Shown in pieces: positions 22,695 to 35,160 of a stretch of DNA of 64,000 bases. Source of the stretch: Carettochelys insculpta (lineage: Eukaryota; Chordata; Testudines; Carettochelyidae); the NCBI RefSeq assembly GCF_033958435.1, contig NC_134137.1:248356501-248420500 (forward strand). The letters run 5' to 3'. Within the stretch, counting starts at the first letter, position 1, and each line of letters begins with the position of its first letter. Below the pieces are notes generated by a model. It saw only the letters and a list, made by a program, of their open reading frames with translations. It was not told where the DNA came from and did not search any database. The position numbers were made by a program, and so were the translations under genes.

Positions 22695-24099
22695 ACATTA
22701 ACAACATGAGCATACTGGCAATGAATCCTCACAGATCTAAACTATACTGAATATTGTACTGGAATAGTAAGGAGTGAGATTTCCAACCCAGTATGATGGG
22801 CCTAATACACTATTATCCTGTGCCCCGTCTAGTTATTTATAAGGAAAACACAAAACATTATCATATGGGTTTGACAGTGTTTTATACTTGTAATACGCAC
22901 GTCTGAAAGCGCGGTGCAAATCTTTACATAACTTAAATCTGCTGTGGCCCAGGCCTGTCTACTACACAGAGAGTGCAAAGCAATGGAAAATCTTGGTTCT
23001 ACATGACTAAATTGAGAGATCTGATGTGTATGGAGGGTGGGATATCACCGTGTATTGTGTTGTGATGGCAAATATTTAGGCATGTGCTCCAAAGGCAACA
23101 CTGACCAATTTCTACCTGCTACTCAGAGATGTGTATATGAAAACTCTATCAGACTTCTTATGCTGGAGGCTTCAGGAAAACCAGTTCTGACTGGGCTGCC
23201 AACAAGACTTAATCTACCAGATGCATAGAAAGACCAGAAAGGACACATCAACCAATTGGGAGTCAGCTGGCCAAATAAGAAGGCGTGCCAGGGGAAATGC
23301 TGGGTGAGGCTGAAGTAGTAACACAGTGCCTCAGAACTAGTTCAGGCCACCAGGATCTGGTCAGGACCCTGAGTTAAAGCACCAGGACTAGCAGTTGTGT
23401 TTAAAGGAGCAGACAGCCACATTCTGAGTTTGTTACTGTTTGAAAACAGTAGCTGAGTTCTTGGCATGTATTACTCTGGTCCAAACAGGCTGTGACACCT
23501 TGAAAACTTAAGTAGGGAGGTCCCACAGTGCTATATTTCATCAGAAAGGACACTGATGGAGAGGCCATACATATGGCTATATGCCAATAAGAGAGAAATC
23601 CATTGTACAAAGTTCCCGGCAGAGTCTGAACTTCCAGAAAATCCAAGTGTGTTTTATCATCTGCAGTTCTCTTGCTTATCCTTCTGCAAACTTGATTTGC
23701 CCTTAGGGCCTGACCCAACCTCTCTGAACTCAATGGGACTCTTTCTGTTGTCTTAAATGGAAGTTGTATGGGACACATGTTGCCTGTATGAATCTATACT
23801 ATAAGTAAGCCATTGGCATATATTAACATTTATTTTAACTGATCTTATTTAAGTAGTTCAAGTGTGGTCTGAATTTGGCAGGGGAATATCTTCAGGGCTG
23901 CCAGGACAGGATTTACTTCTCATATTTTAAAAGCAGATCTAATCTGCTGTTTTCCTGATGCTTGAAGCTTGGTCTGAACACACCTTTGTGAATTAATTTT
24001 ATCTACCCACTTTAATAGGTACACAGCCTTCAATGAAATTTAGTATATCATGTATATTAACAAGATCAAGCCCTAACACTATACAAACCCTATCCTAAT
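22695..24099. other. unassigned intergenic DNA
   Basis: I see no exon, RNA gene or repeat boundary. All frames are short. Confidence 0.5.
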
Positions 24100-24598
24100 T
24101 GAACTTTCTAAATGCAGAGGTGGAAGGGACCCTGAAGGGCCATTTAATCTATTCCACCGTGCTGTGGCAGAGCTAAGACTAGCTAGACCAACCCTGACTG
24201 GTTGTATGAACTGTTCTTAAAACCTCCATAGATGGGCTTACATGTCCTTCCTAGGTAACATATTCTACTACTTAACTATACTTTTCGTTCAAATCTCTTC
24301 CTAATATCTAATATAAATCTCCTTTACTGGTGATTAAGCTGTGTGCTTCTTGTCCTGCCTTCAGTGGCCATGGAGTACAGTTGACCATGGTCCTCCTTAT
24401 AACAGCCCTAAACATACTGTTATCAAGTCCCCCTCACCCCCACACCATCTTTTCTCATGACTAAACCTGCCCAGTTGTTTCAACCTTTTACTTATAAATC
24501 AGGCTTTCTAACCCTTTTATCATTTTCTTGATCTCCTCCAGACTTTGCCCAGTTCCTCCATATCTTTCCTAAAGTGTGGCACCCAGAACTGGACATCA

Positions 24599-25302
24599 AG
24601 GGCAATGCGCAGGAGGTGGGGGAAGCACAAGGGGACATGTGAACCTCCCCAACACTGTGAGTGGAAGGGGAAAGCAACCAGAGCCTCTGGGTGGCCTGCA
24701 GTACTGTTGGGGGTGGGAGGCTTGCCACCTGCAGCATGATGTGGGTCTCCCACACTCACTGGCAGTGGGGGTGGGTGGGGGCCAAAGTGGACCCATGTGG
24801 CTCTGCTGTCCCAGCTCCCAGATACATAACTGAGACCAGGCCCTGCTCTCACAAGCAGTGGGAAGCAGAGTGAGAAAGCCAGAAGTCAGGGAAGCAGAGT
24901 GAACTGGGGTCGCGTCACATCGCTTTGCTTCCTTCCTCCACCAGCAGTGAGTGTGGGCGGGGAGGGCAAGCCCTGTTGTCAGCACCAGGCCCCCACCAGT
25001 CCCCCTCCCTATTGCTTGTGGGAGGAGGCTTGGGGGAAGAGGCGGGATGGGGTGAATCGGGGCAGAAAAGCGTCAGGGTGGGGGGCAGAGCAAGGATGGG
25101 GAAGGAGCAGGAGTGGGAAGAGGCAGGGGAGGGCCTGGGAGAGAGCAGGACTGGGGCAGGGGCAGAAAGAGGCAGGATAGGCGCAGGCTTGAAGCAGAGG
25201 GGGCATTGTTCCAGCCCTTCTGCAGGCTAGGGGAGGAGCTGGAAGAGAGGTCATATGGCCAATGTCCCCCACTTTGTCCTGCCTCAGAAGTTGCCTCTGT
25301 TG
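24599..25302. repeat. GC-rich insert within the LINE
   Basis: LINE wording stops after CCCAGAACTGGACATC and resumes at ACAATAATCCAGCTGAGTCC, so about 700 bases were inserted. The insert is GC-rich, with reiterated GGGGCAGG/GGGGAGG words and several overlapping open frames on both strands that come from composition. TGGACAT on the left and TGGATAC on the right may be a decayed target duplication. Its class is unknown. Confidence 0.6.
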
Positions 25303-25972
25303 GATACAATAATCCAGCTGAGTCCTCACCAGTGCTGAGTAGGGTGGGAACATTACCTCTCATGTCTTAAATATAACACACTGGTTACTCTCCATTATGC
25401 AGCTGCACCTTTGACTTTTCCTCCCTAATTCCAGTACTTTGCTTTATCTTGATTATTGCATTGATTGTAGACCAATTTTCCAATTTATCAAGGTCTTTGG
25501 AATGCTAATCCTGTTTTGCAAAGAACTTTAATCCTTCCCATCTTGGTGTCATATTTGGAAATATGGTGCAAGGCTTATAAATATACTTTCCACTTGATTA
25601 CCGAGTCATTAATGAAAATATTGAATAATTCCAAATGGGGGACAGACCAGAGTAGAACGTCACAAGATACATCCTCCCAGTTTGAAAGTGAGCCATTTAT
25701 AACTATTCTGAAAGCAAGAGTTTTCAACGTATTGGGAACCCATTTTATAGTAATTTCACATAGACCACATTTTTGTAGTTTGCTTCTGAGATTATCACAT
25801 GGGATTGTATCAAATGTCTTACTGAAATTAAGATATATCTCAGTTACTCCCTCTACTCTCCTGCCATTTGTAGGCCAGTAACCCTGCCTGAAAACTACAT
25901 TATGTTGGTTTGACATGATTTATTCTTGACAAATCTATGTGGGCTATTATTTATTGATCTATTTTCCTCTCG

Positions 25973-26409
25973 GGCTATGTCTACACTTAGGAAAAACTTT
26001 GAAATGGCCAATGCTAATGGCCAAATCAAAGAATACTAATAAGGCACTTAAATGAATATTCAGCACCTCATTAGCATTATGCTGGCCTCAGCACTTCAAA
26101 AGTGCCGTGTTTCGCTCATGCATGGCTCATCTACACAGCGGTCCTTTTTGAAAGGACCCGGCAAACATCGAAATCCCCTTATTCTTATAAACTGATAGGA
26201 ATAAGGGGATTTCGAAGTATGTGGGGTCCTTTCAAAAAGGACCCCCCCGATAGACGAGCCACGCGCAAGAGAAACTCGGCACTTTGGAAGTGCCACAGCT
26301 GGCAGCATGCTAATGAGGTGCTGAATAGTCATTTCAGTGCCTCATTAGTATTCTTCAATTTGGCCATTACATGGCCATTTCAAAGTTTTTCTTAAGTGTA
26401 GACACGGCC
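25973..26409. mobile_element. Harbinger-type foldback MITE, copy 1
   Basis: It begins GGCTATGTCTACACTTAGG and ends with inverted GGCCGTGTCTACACTTAAG. The whole element folds on itself: two arms of about 218 nt meet near 26190 at ATAAACTGATAGGAATAAGG, with the matching words CGAAATCCCCTTATTC and GAATAAGGGGATTTCG. It is homologous over its length to 52781-53216. It lies inside the - strand LINE and so arrived after it. Target duplications are not clear (TCG against TAG). Confidence 0.88.
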
Positions 26410-28050
26410 TAGGTGTTTAAAGTTAATTGTTTAATAATTTGTTATAGCATCTTTACATGTATCAAAGTTAGGCTGACTTTATTGTAATTCCTAAAGTCCT
26501 CTTTGTTCCCCATTTCAAAGGTAGGTACTACATTTTCTCTTCTTGTGTACTCTGGAACCCCATCCATCCTCCAGGAATGCTTAAAAATAATAGCTAATGG
26601 TTCCAAAGTTACTTCATTTAGTTCATTAAAAAAATTAACATGAATTTAGTCAGGGCCCACTGAGTTAAAAACATCTAACTCTGGTGACTGGAGAGGAGGG
26701 TTCCAGGGGGCATCAGCTGCATGGCCCGCCTCCACCCCTGCCCTGCCCCTGCTCTGCTGCTGCCTGCCTCTTTCTCTGGAAGTGTGGCATTGATGGTGAG
26801 TGTAGCAGGAGTGGTACTAGGAGTGTGCATGTGACCCCATGCGCCCCCATATGACACCCTTGATATAATTCACCTAAATATTCTTTAATTTTTTCTTTCT
26901 CTATCGTGATTTGTTTTCTTTCTCCCTTTTTAATATTAATTGTGTTAAGTATCTGGTCACAATATTTTTAGTAGAGACAGAACAAGTTATGACTTAATCA
27001 CTTAATCCATTATTATCCTCTCCTTTCCTGCAAAGTAGAGTCCCTTCATTTTATTCTTTATCTCTTTATTTTAAGATATTTATAGAACCTCCTCAAATTG
27101 CTTTTTGTGTTCTTTGCAAGGTATAAATCTTTTGTGTCTTTTGTGCTTTTCTAATTTTGCTCTTACATGCTTGGACTTTAGCAATTTGTTCTCATTTTGT
27201 AATATTCCTTTTTGGTTTTCAGGCCATTTAAGAGCTCCTGTTGAAGCCATGCTGGCCTCTGGTCTTCCTATATTTCCCATGGGATAGCCTATTGTTGTGC
27301 TCATATTATTGTCTCTTTATGAAACTGCCAGTTCTCCTGAACTCCTTTTCCCTTCTATTTTCTTCCAGTGGAACCCTACTTACCAGTTCTCTGCATTTAT
27401 TAAAGTCTACTTTTTTGAAGTCTGTTGTCTTTCTTGTGTTCCTTTCCTTTCACTCCTTCCTTTCTTTAGAATCACTAAATTTATCATTTCATGAGTATTT
27501 CCACTTACACTGCCTTCCACCTTCAGATTTGTAACCAATTATCAAATCTGAATTACTGAATTACCCAGTCTGAAATGGCTGTCCCCTTGGTTACTTCCTC
27601 GGTCTTCTAAAACAAAGAAGTTGTATCCTGCTCAATCTCTGTGATGCCAAGTAAGTCATGATTCAGATTGTGTACTCAGACATCCAGTTTTTTCACTTTA
27701 TTCCTATACTTCTTGCATATGTGTATAGACACCTATGATGTTGAGCAGATTTCCCACAGTTTCCCCTCTCATTGCTCCTGTGACTCTATTTTAGTTTTCC
27801 GTTCCCCCACTCCCAATCCCAACTTCCAGCTCTGTATGAAGGTCACTTTATTTTAAGCTTATTATGGAGTCTTTTGTCACCTGCACCCTTTGAACCTAGT
27901 TTAAAGCTCTCCTCAATAGGTTGGTGACTTGATGTCCTGAGATGCTCTTCCCTTTCTTAGTCAGGGGGACTCCATCTTTTACCAATAGTCCTTCTTCCTG
28001 GAATAGCACCCCATGGTGAAGGAAATCACAGACCTCCTGTCAACACCAAC

Positions 28051-28842
28051 TTCACATTTGGTGTTAGGATACAAAGAGACTATGTTCATATCACGAATGT
28101 ATGTTTAGTGTAGCATTGATTGCATAATAATAATCACTAGATCAAATCCCTCCCACTTTAGCCACATAGATAGTTCCGTTTATTTAGCTGCTAGGAACAG
28201 AAACAGCCAAAGCATGGGGCTGCTACACTGAGGGGGAAATGAGGCCCTGCTGGGGCTGCCTCTCCACTCAGAACCTCACTAGCTTTACAACTGTGCAGGG
28301 AATTCACACCCGCTCCCCTTCCCTTCCCTCCCTCCCCCACACTCTTAAGAAGGCCTAGGATCCAGATCATTCCTCCACTTCCCCCCTTCCCCAGCTCTGC
28401 CATGTGACCTTTCTTGGGGGAAATCCACAGCAAGCAACCAGCCAGAGACTCCAACCTATAGGAAAAGAAACAACCCAAGCTTTGTCACCTTTGGACATTC
28501 CAGTCATAATTGCTCAAACTTCTCTGACTTTCTCTGCCCTGTAGGGATTGGCTATTTGCTCCACCATTCTTCCTTCACCCCACTCCACACCCGCCCCTCT
28601 TATTCTCTTTAACCATGCCTCCTTCCTCCCCTCCCCCTGTCCTTTTCTTTCCACTTAGTTGCTTCCCTCCTGAGTAAACTCCCTTGCAAAAAATAATTGT
28701 GGTGCAAACACAACATTTGTCACCAGCACTTTGTTCCCTCTATTTGTTCCCTCTACACCATCTTCCACCCTGTGACTGTTCTCTAAGTAGACAATATTGC
28801 CTAGTTGTCATCTTGTATTTTGTCTATATTTAAAGAAGGTCA
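28051..28842. other. unassigned intergenic DNA
   Basis: No gene or repeat end was recognised. 28560-28660 is pyrimidine-rich. Confidence 0.45.
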
Positions 28843-28968
28843 TTGTTCTGTGTTTGTACAGCACAGAGTACAGTGAGGTCCTGGGCCATGACTGGGGCTC
28901 CTAGGCACTATGGTAATACAAAAAACCCTAATAAAATAATAATAATAATAATAATAATAATAGCAGCA
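28843..28968 (+). repeat. MIR-like SINE 3' end with (AAT)n tail
   Basis: TTTGTACAGCACAGAGTAC, CATGACTGGGGCTCCTAGG and CACTATGGTAATACAAA form the 3' part of a common amniote SINE. The inverted, longer copy at 34872-35160 has the same wording. The copy ends in an (AAT)n array at about 28938-28963. Confidence 0.7.
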
Positions 28969-29084
28969 AAATCTTGCCATTTTCCCTCTTTTGCCTCAAG
29001 GGCTCCAGAGAACTTTTCGTTACACCATCTGTATCTATAGCTACCTTTCAAGAATGGAATTTGAGGTTCAGCGATGTGACCAGG

Positions 29085-29345
29085 GGAGCTGACAGACTTG
29101 CTGGGCCCCTAGGCAAAGTGTGTGCATGTGTGGGGTTGTGGGGGTGGCTCTATGTTTCTGTGAGGGGAGGGCCTTTGACAGAAGGGATGGGGCTGGGGCA
29201 CTCAGCTCTCAGCACTGTCCAGAGTGCGCCATACAGCATTCCGGGGGTGATTTAAACTTTCCAGCCCAGCAGTGGTGGAGACAGCTGGAGCCCTGGGTCC
29301 TGGGGCAACTGCCCCCTTTGGCTTCCCCCACCCATCAGCAGGCAT
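29085..29345 (+). repeat. GC-rich interspersed repeat, copy 3 of 3
   Basis: It ends CCCACCCATCAGCAGGCATG after GGGGCAACTGCCCCC, as in the copies ending near 6898 and 10445. The element class is not known to me. Confidence 0.6.
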
Positions 29346-30003
29346 GTGTATGACACACACTTTTGTGAAGTAATAATATCTGCCTTTCAATGGACCAGCA
29401 GTAGTCCTCATGGACGATTCATACCGCGCATAATAGAAAATTATAGCCTTTCCACAGGTTCTTTCAAGTACCCTGCAGAATTTAAAAGTCATGCTTTCTG
29501 GGCTCTTAAAAACAAAAAAGCAAACAAAAGAGTTTTCAGCAAGAAGGTGGTGTAGTGGTGTGACTATTTGCTTTGCAGGGATGGCTGTGGCTGGCAGGTT
29601 GCTTGTGGCAGGGCCTAAAAAAGGAGGTTTACTTTTATGAGTACTGTGTTTCATTTGTATCATCTTCTATTAAAACACTACAATGGCTGTACCACGCTCA
29701 ACACTGGATAAGATGTTCAAAACCATATCATACCACTGAAGAACACATAATCAGTAGAAATTATATCTCTCTCTAACTTCCCTTTTAGACTAGCAGAAAT
29801 GCATACTATTGCTCACAACAGTGTGCTTAAAGCTCATTATAAACTTTCACAAGCTTAAAAATTTGATTTTCCTTTTTTAAAGGACCTTACTCAATTCACC
29901 AGGTTACAAAAATAGCCCTTAGTGGCTTCAAATGCTTTTCACTCTGAGGTACAATAACCAAAACCTTTTAAAGACCATACTACACAATCCGAATAGTTCT
30001 TTT
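29346..30003. other. unassigned intergenic DNA
   Basis: I see no exon and no repeat boundary. Confidence 0.45.
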
Positions 30004-31432
30004 CACAGAATCAGAGGGCTGGAAGGGACCTCAGGAGGTCATCTAGTCCAGCCCCCTGCTTCAAGCAAGATCAACCCCTACTAAGTCATCCCAGCCAGGA
30101 CCTTGTCCAGCTGGGACTTAAAAACCTGAAGGGATGGAGAATCCACCACCTCTCTAGGCAACGCATTCCCATGCTTCACCACCCGCCTGGTGAAGTAGTT
30201 TTTCCTAATATCTAACCTACACCTCTCCCTCTTCAACTTCTGACCATTACTCCTTGTTCTGCCATCTGACACCACTGAGAACAATTTCTCACCCTCCTTT
30301 TTAGAGCTCCCCTTCAGGAAGTTGAAGGCTGCTATTAAATCACCTCTAAGTCTTCTCTTCTGTAAACTAAACAAGCTCAAGTCCCTCAGCCTATCCTCAT
30401 AGGTCTTGTGCTCCAGACCCTTAATCATTTTTGTTGCCCTTCGCTGAACCTGCTCTAGCAAATCCACATCCTTTTTATACTGGGGGGCCCAAAACTGGAC
30501 ACAATATTCCAGATGTGGCCTCACCAGTGCCGAATAAAGAGGAATAATTACTTCCCTAGATCTGCTCGAAATGCTCCTCCTAATGCATCCTAATATGCTG
30601 TTGGCATTCTTGGCTACAAGGGCACACTGTTTACTCATATCCATACTTTCATCCACCATAACCCCTTGGTCCCTTTCCATCGTACTGCTGCTGAGCCAGT
30701 CGGTCCCCAGCCTGTAACAATGTTTGGGATTTTTCCGCCCCAGGTGCAGGACTCTACACTTCTCCTTATTGAACCGCATCAGATTTCTTTTGGCCCAGTC
30801 CTCCAATTTATCCAGGTCTCTCTGGATTCTCTCTCTACCCTCCAATGTATCTACCTCTCCCCCTAGTTTTGTGTCATCCACAAACTTGCTGAGGGTACAA
30901 CCCAGTCCCTCATCCAGGTCATTAATAAAGATGTTGAACAACACCGGCCCCAGAACCGAGCCTTGCAGCACTCCGCTTGAAACCGACTGCCATCCAGATA
31001 TTGAGCCATTGACCACTACCTGTTGGGCCTGACCATCAAGCCAGCTTTCTATCCATCTTATAGTCCAAGGATCCAATCCATATTTCCTTAACTTATGGAC
31101 AAGAATGTTGTGGGAGACCATATCGAAAGCCTTGCTGAAGTCAAGGTAGATCACATCCACTGACTTCCCCATGTCCACAGAGCCTGTTACCTCATCATAG
31201 AAGCTAATCAGATTGGTCAGGCAGGACTTGCCCCTGGTAAATCCATGTTGGCTACTTCTGATCACTTTCCCCTCTCCCAAGTGCTTCAAAATGGATTCCT
31301 TGAGGATTCCCTCCATTATTTTCCCAGGGATTGAGGTAAGGCTGACAGGTCTATAGTTCCCTGGTCTATAGTTCTCTTTTCCTCCAGAGAGATTTCGTCT
31401 TCCATATGGAGTCATTTTTCCCTGCTCTTAAA
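30004..31432 (-). mobile_element. young 5'-truncated CR1 LINE
   Basis: The 3' end (reverse strand of CAGAATCAGAGGGCTGGAAG) carries the CR1 signature for sauropsids. A long undisturbed ORF2 segment lies upstream. The 5' end is cut inside the reverse transcriptase near 31430, as usual for incomplete reverse transcription. It has far fewer lesions than the other LINEs in the window, so it is the most recent LINE insertion here. Confidence 0.93.
30081..31415 (-). CDS. CR1 ORF2 C-terminal fragment: reverse transcriptase and C-terminal domain
   Basis: The open frame gives 444 codons of the non-LTR retrotransposon polyprotein that copies CR1 RNA at the target site. Seen in order from the N-terminus are [18 protein letters not shown] (residues about 21-38), [50 protein letters not shown] and the catalytic block [10 protein letters not shown]. 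Then come the thumb and C-terminal regions ([30 protein letters not shown]). The C-terminus LDKVLAGMT is followed by a stop. The usual catalytic wording is FADD; here it is FVDD, a change that needs one GCG to GTG transition, so CpG decay is likely. The endonuclease and first reverse-transcriptase blocks are missing, so the first Met is only the first ATG in the truncated frame. It is not a host gene. Confidence 0.9.
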   Translation of the reverse strand: MTPYGRRNLSGGKENYRPGNYRPVSLTSIPGKIMEGILKESILKHLGEGKVIRSSQHGFTRGKSCLTNLISFYDEVTGSVDMGKSVDVIYLDFSKAFDMVSHNILVHKLRKYGLDPWTIRWIESWLDGQAQQVVVNGSISGWQSVSSGVLQGSVLGPVLFNIFINDLDEGLGCTLSKFVDDTKLGGEVDTLEGRERIQRDLDKLEDWAKRNLMRFNKEKCRVLHLGRKNPKHCYRLGTDWLSSSTMERDQGVMVDESMDMSKQCALVAKNANSILGCIRRSISSRSREVIIPLYSALVRPHLEYCVQFWAPQYKKDVDLLEQVQRRATKMIKGLEHKTYEDRLRDLSLFSLQKRRLRGDLIAAFNFLKGSSKKEGEKLFSVVSDGRTRSNGQKLKRERCRLDIRKNYFTRRVVKHGNALPREVVDSPSLQVFKSQLDKVLAGMT

Positions 31433-31589
31433 CCCCTCCATGTTGTAGCAGCCTCATCCTCTGTTGCCTTACACATTGCCTTGTCACTTTTATCTATGGA
31501 AAATGGATGTAAAGCTGCTGTTCTGGTTTGGCAGCATTATAAAGCCTCTTTCCACAAGGGTAAATAATTACCTGGGCAATAGAAAATTC

Positions 31590-32070
31590 AATTGCTGTCT
31601 TTTATTGGTTCAGTTGTAGAGTCTAATAACAGGTTCAACAGTTGAAAGTGACATAAGAAGAGAAAGACCTTGATGTATTGGTTGACCACAGGATAACTAT
31701 GAGCCACCAATGCATGGCAGGCTGATGCAACCCTAGGACGCGTTAGGGAAAATGTTTCCAGTACAGTTAGGGAAGCATTTCGCCATCAGACAAGGCAGTG
31801 GTCAGACCTCATGTGGAATATTGTGTAAAATTCTGCTTCCCATGTTCAAGAAAGATAACTTCAAACTGGAACAGGTGCAGGAAAGAGCTACTAGGATGAT
31901 CAGGGGAACAGGGAGCCTACCTTATGAAAACAGACTAAAAGAGCTTTGTTTAGACTAGCAAAATGAAGGCCAAAAGGAGAAATAATATATTTTTCTGTAA
32001 GTGCTTCAGGGTAAATGTCATGGAGGGTTAAGAGTTATTTAAACTAATGGACAATGTTAGATGGACAGAA
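31590..32070 (+). pseudogene. old CR1/L3-type LINE ORF2 fragment
   Basis: The + strand gives LDVLVDHRITMSHQ, AVVRPHVEYCVKF and a block like LEQVQERATRMIRGTGSLPYENRLKELCL at 31860-31950, which belong to the C-terminal part of ORF2. Several stops and shifts break it. It lies just 5' of the young CR1 on the opposite strand. Confidence 0.8.
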
Positions 32071-32297
32071 TTTTGGGGAGTAAAGGCACTTTGAAGTAGC
32101 GCAGGCACTTCAAAGTGCCTGCAGCTACACACATGCCAGCACTTTGAAGTTTGATGCTTTGAAGTTGCCACGGGGGGGTGGGGGGGGAATTAGCCTAATG
32201 AAGTGCTGCATATTCGCCACAGCACTTCATTAGTTATCTCCCATCGCCCCGATTACCATGCCCCCTTCGAAGCTGGGGGCAAGTGTAGACAACCCCT
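32071..32297 (-). mobile_element. Harbinger-type MITE fragment
   Basis: The reverse complement reads like the left half of the element at 20764-21196, from its terminus (GGGTTGTCTACACTTGCCCC) through CTAATGAAGTGCTG and CTTTGAAGTGCCTG. The right half is absent. A poly-G run near 32170-32188 interrupts it. Confidence 0.75.
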
Positions 32298-32763
32298 TAG
32301 TGTACTTAAGTTTCTTCCTATTTTCAGCTCCTGCCTGGACTCCTTTGTGGGGTTGGCAATCATGCTCCTATTTTCAAAAAACATTCTCTTGACTTTTTTA
32401 CTTTGCAGAAAATACTCACCAATAGGGAAGTTACTGCCTATACAGAAGAATACACAAGGTGCTCTCAATGCAAAACTAACTCAGCTACAAAAAGCAGTCT
32501 CTCAAACTTCATAATTAGCAGAAATAGATTTATAAAACCCACTCCCTACACATGTTCAGTTCTCACTGAACATCTGGAAACTCATTGATCTATGAAGATT
32601 ATATACCTAAGCACAAGGAACGTAGAGAACAAGAAAAATATATGAAAACACCAGTACCACAGCTCATCTTTAGATAAAGGATACACCCAATAGTCATAAT
32701 AACTTATCCTTACTACAGACGAGTTGAGTTGTACGCTATAGAAACATGCTGTTAAAAATAAAG

Positions 32764-33073
32764 GTTGGGTCTAGACTGCGGGGAACTGTTGGCACAACAT
32801 ACACAAATTGCACACCACAATTTGCATATCTTTTGCTGACAGTTCTGTTGCGAGAGGCTTTCCTGACATTTGTCCCATCCGCATGTCAGGAAAAGCCCCA
32901 CTGCCAGGCCATCCCTTCTGCCTCATGGCATGAGGTACATAGGGATGTCAGCAGAACAAATGCACTTTTCCAAGAGTAGCCTCGGAAAAGCAGATGCATT
33001 GTTTGGATGTGGTAGACTTCTTCCAAGAAACCAGAGGTCTCTCAGAGAAAGTTTGAAGCCTCGACATAGCCTT
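32764..33073. mobile_element. probable Harbinger-type MITE
   Basis: The left end GGTTGGGTCTAGACTGCGG and the right end, inverted GGCTATGTCGAGGCTT, fit a diverged GGCYRYGTCTACACT terminal repeat. The interior has paired words such as CCTGACATTTGTCCC and CATGTCAGGAAAAGCC. Target duplications are not evident. Confidence 0.5.
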
Positions 33074-34871
33074 CTAAAGATGCTTGCACTCAGAGCTCAC
33101 ACTGCCAGAGAACCTAAGCTGCACTGGTCAAAGAAGAACTTGTTGAAGATATAAAGAGGCAGGGGTCCAAAGTCTGATCCCACGCCAGTTTAATGCTGTT
33201 ACATTGATTATGAGTTCAGATGGATCTCTCATTTTAACAGAGGAGAGCATTTGATCCCATTTTTAAAATATCTGTAATAACTCCTCTTTGTCAGTTTTTA
33301 TCAAGCAAACTTAGCTTCACCTCAACTTCTTTCAGCTAAAATGTTTGAACTGCTTCTCTTGGCCAAATGGAGCTGCTCACTCTTGTCAACTCACTCTTGT
33401 CAACTCAGACATCCATCAGTTTGGAATTCTTCTCTCACATTTCCCAGGTTTGCACATTCTTTCACCACACTGCTGCTTCCCCACCATCACTGATGAAATC
33501 TTTATCCAGGCCTTAATTTTCTATTGCCTTGATTTATGGCAATGCACTTTCTCTTGATTGCTCATGCCCTCAAATCCCCAGACTCTTTGCAGACTGCTGC
33601 TGGATAGCTTATTGCAAATTCAGGAAAGTATTGCAACCTCACTCCCAGGCTCAGACAGTTCCACTGACTGCTGATTCATTTCTGCATGCATGCAGTTTTG
33701 ACTTTCTGGCCTGTCCATTCTTCAGGACCCCTTCTTATCTGCCTGTCTCCCCTTGTACCTTCCCTCTGCTTCTCTGGCAGTGTCCTCCTCCCTGTCACTT
33801 AATATAATCTGTCTGATAACTGCTGGTATATGTTAAACAATATATTTTCTTGGAAAGCAAGGAAACGAACTTGTGGACTGAAGTTTGTGAAGCTGTTGTT
33901 TTTAATTAAATGGGAAGACTCAGTAAACAAATAGCTGAAGGTACAATATATAGGGAAAGAAGTCTGCCATGTTTTTTATGAGCAGAGTACCCTTTATTAG
34001 GAAATAAAAATAATTTACAAGTAGTTAATTTAAACTACTGGAAAAAACTCAGATCACTTGCTAGTATTCCATTACGCTACACTGGACACTGCAGCCAAAC
34101 TTGTAAAAATGTCTGATAGAGTCTTGGACAGTGGATTACAAAAGCCATGCCTTGTATGGACTCCCTTAAAAGTCATGGCTTTTGCCAAGAGATTCAGGGT
34201 CACGTCAAACTCCATCCAGCCCTATTTTATTTTTATGATAAAGGTTTTCTCCTTTCCAGTCTCTTTCTCTTCCTTGATTCTACAGCATGAGGTCAGATTC
34301 CTGCAGTTGTGAAATCACCTTTATTTCCACTGCAAACACAGATGGGATAAACAAATGGCTTCCCAGCAAATTCCAGGCCTGAACCAAAATCTATCAAAAT
34401 AAATGGCAAGACTCACTGACTTCAGGGGGCTTTGGATCACGTTCTCAAACTGTAGATGGTGGTGGTGGTGGTGAGGGAGAAATCATGTTTGGACATACGT
34501 CTTGAAAGTCATAGTGAGACCTGTGGGAAGATACTCTCAAAAGGACCAAATTCTTGTGGCTGTGAATCACCTGGGAACATAGGCTGTACAGGGGACATCG
34601 GGAAGCCTGGGAGGAAGAAATCATTCTCCTCAGAGCTGCAGACGTGCAAGTTCACATGCTTCACTGCAGTCATTCCCCATGGCTAGTGTGCCCTGAGTGA
34701 TAAGACGGATGGACGGCAGAATGTGGTGCTGCAGATTTACCATGCCAGTCCCTTTGCATCGAAGGTCAGTTCATACATCTGTGCAGACCCTTGGAATTTA
34801 CCTTGCTCCCCATCCTGCCAAGTAAGATCACACTGATTTCACTTAGAGCCCCCACACCACTGTGTGGGATA
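33074..34871. other. unassigned intergenic DNA
   Basis: No gene is seen. A 14-bp unit (TCACTCTTGTCAAC) occurs twice in tandem near 33379-33406, and a short (GGT)n run lies at 34456-34473. Confidence 0.45.
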
Positions 34872-35160
34872 AGAGGATTTATTTGTATTGCAATAGTACC
34901 CAGAGACCGAATGGAGATTAAGGCCCATTTGTGCTAGGCGCTGTACACTCCAACACTGAAAGTCAGTCTCTGCCATTAAGAGCTTTACAATCTAAACAGA
35001 GGAGATCAACAGAGGGTGGAAGAGGAGACTGAAGTACAGAGGCAGGAAATGACTTGCCTACATTCACACATTAGGTAGGGGCAAAGCTGGGATCAGGATC
35101 CAGGTGTCTAAAGTCCCAGTTCCTGGACCTAGTCACAAGACCACTCTACCTCTCATTATG
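34872..35160 (-). repeat. MIR-like SINE, nearly complete
   Basis: Read on the reverse strand, the tRNA-like head lies near 35150-35080, followed by the MIR core (here GAAATGACTTGCCTACATTC). The 3' part, GTGCTAGGCGCTGTACA with TTTGTATTGCAATAGTACC, matches the partial copy at 28843-28968. The box B region is eroded, so RNA polymerase III activity is unlikely. Confidence 0.7.

Larger units (their letters stand above)
24100..28050 (-). mobile_element. CR1/L3-type LINE, interrupted
   Basis: The 3' end lies near 24110 (reverse strand of GGTGGAAGGGACCCTGAAG). Upstream on the - strand come reverse-transcriptase blocks, including a LNFSKTFDTIPCDNL-like version of the YLDFSKAFD motif and FNIFIND (25575-25916). 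Still further 5' comes the C-terminal endonuclease and linker region near 26900-27600, with VDFNKCRELVSRVP and NNRLSHGKYRKTRGQ in broken frames. Three inserts interrupt it: a GC-rich block (about 24599-25302), a foldback MITE (25973-26409) and a short GC-rich segment (about 26695-26860). Many stops show that it is dead. The 5' limit near 28050 is approximate. Confidence 0.82.

Noticed and set aside
28938..28963. CRISPR-like or satellite array
   Set aside because: It is a simple (AAT)n tail of a SINE, with no spacers or longer units.
34872..35160. Possible tRNA gene at the head of the MIR-like SINE
   Set aside because: Box A and box B are eroded, no cloverleaf could be drawn, and the rest is SINE core and tail.
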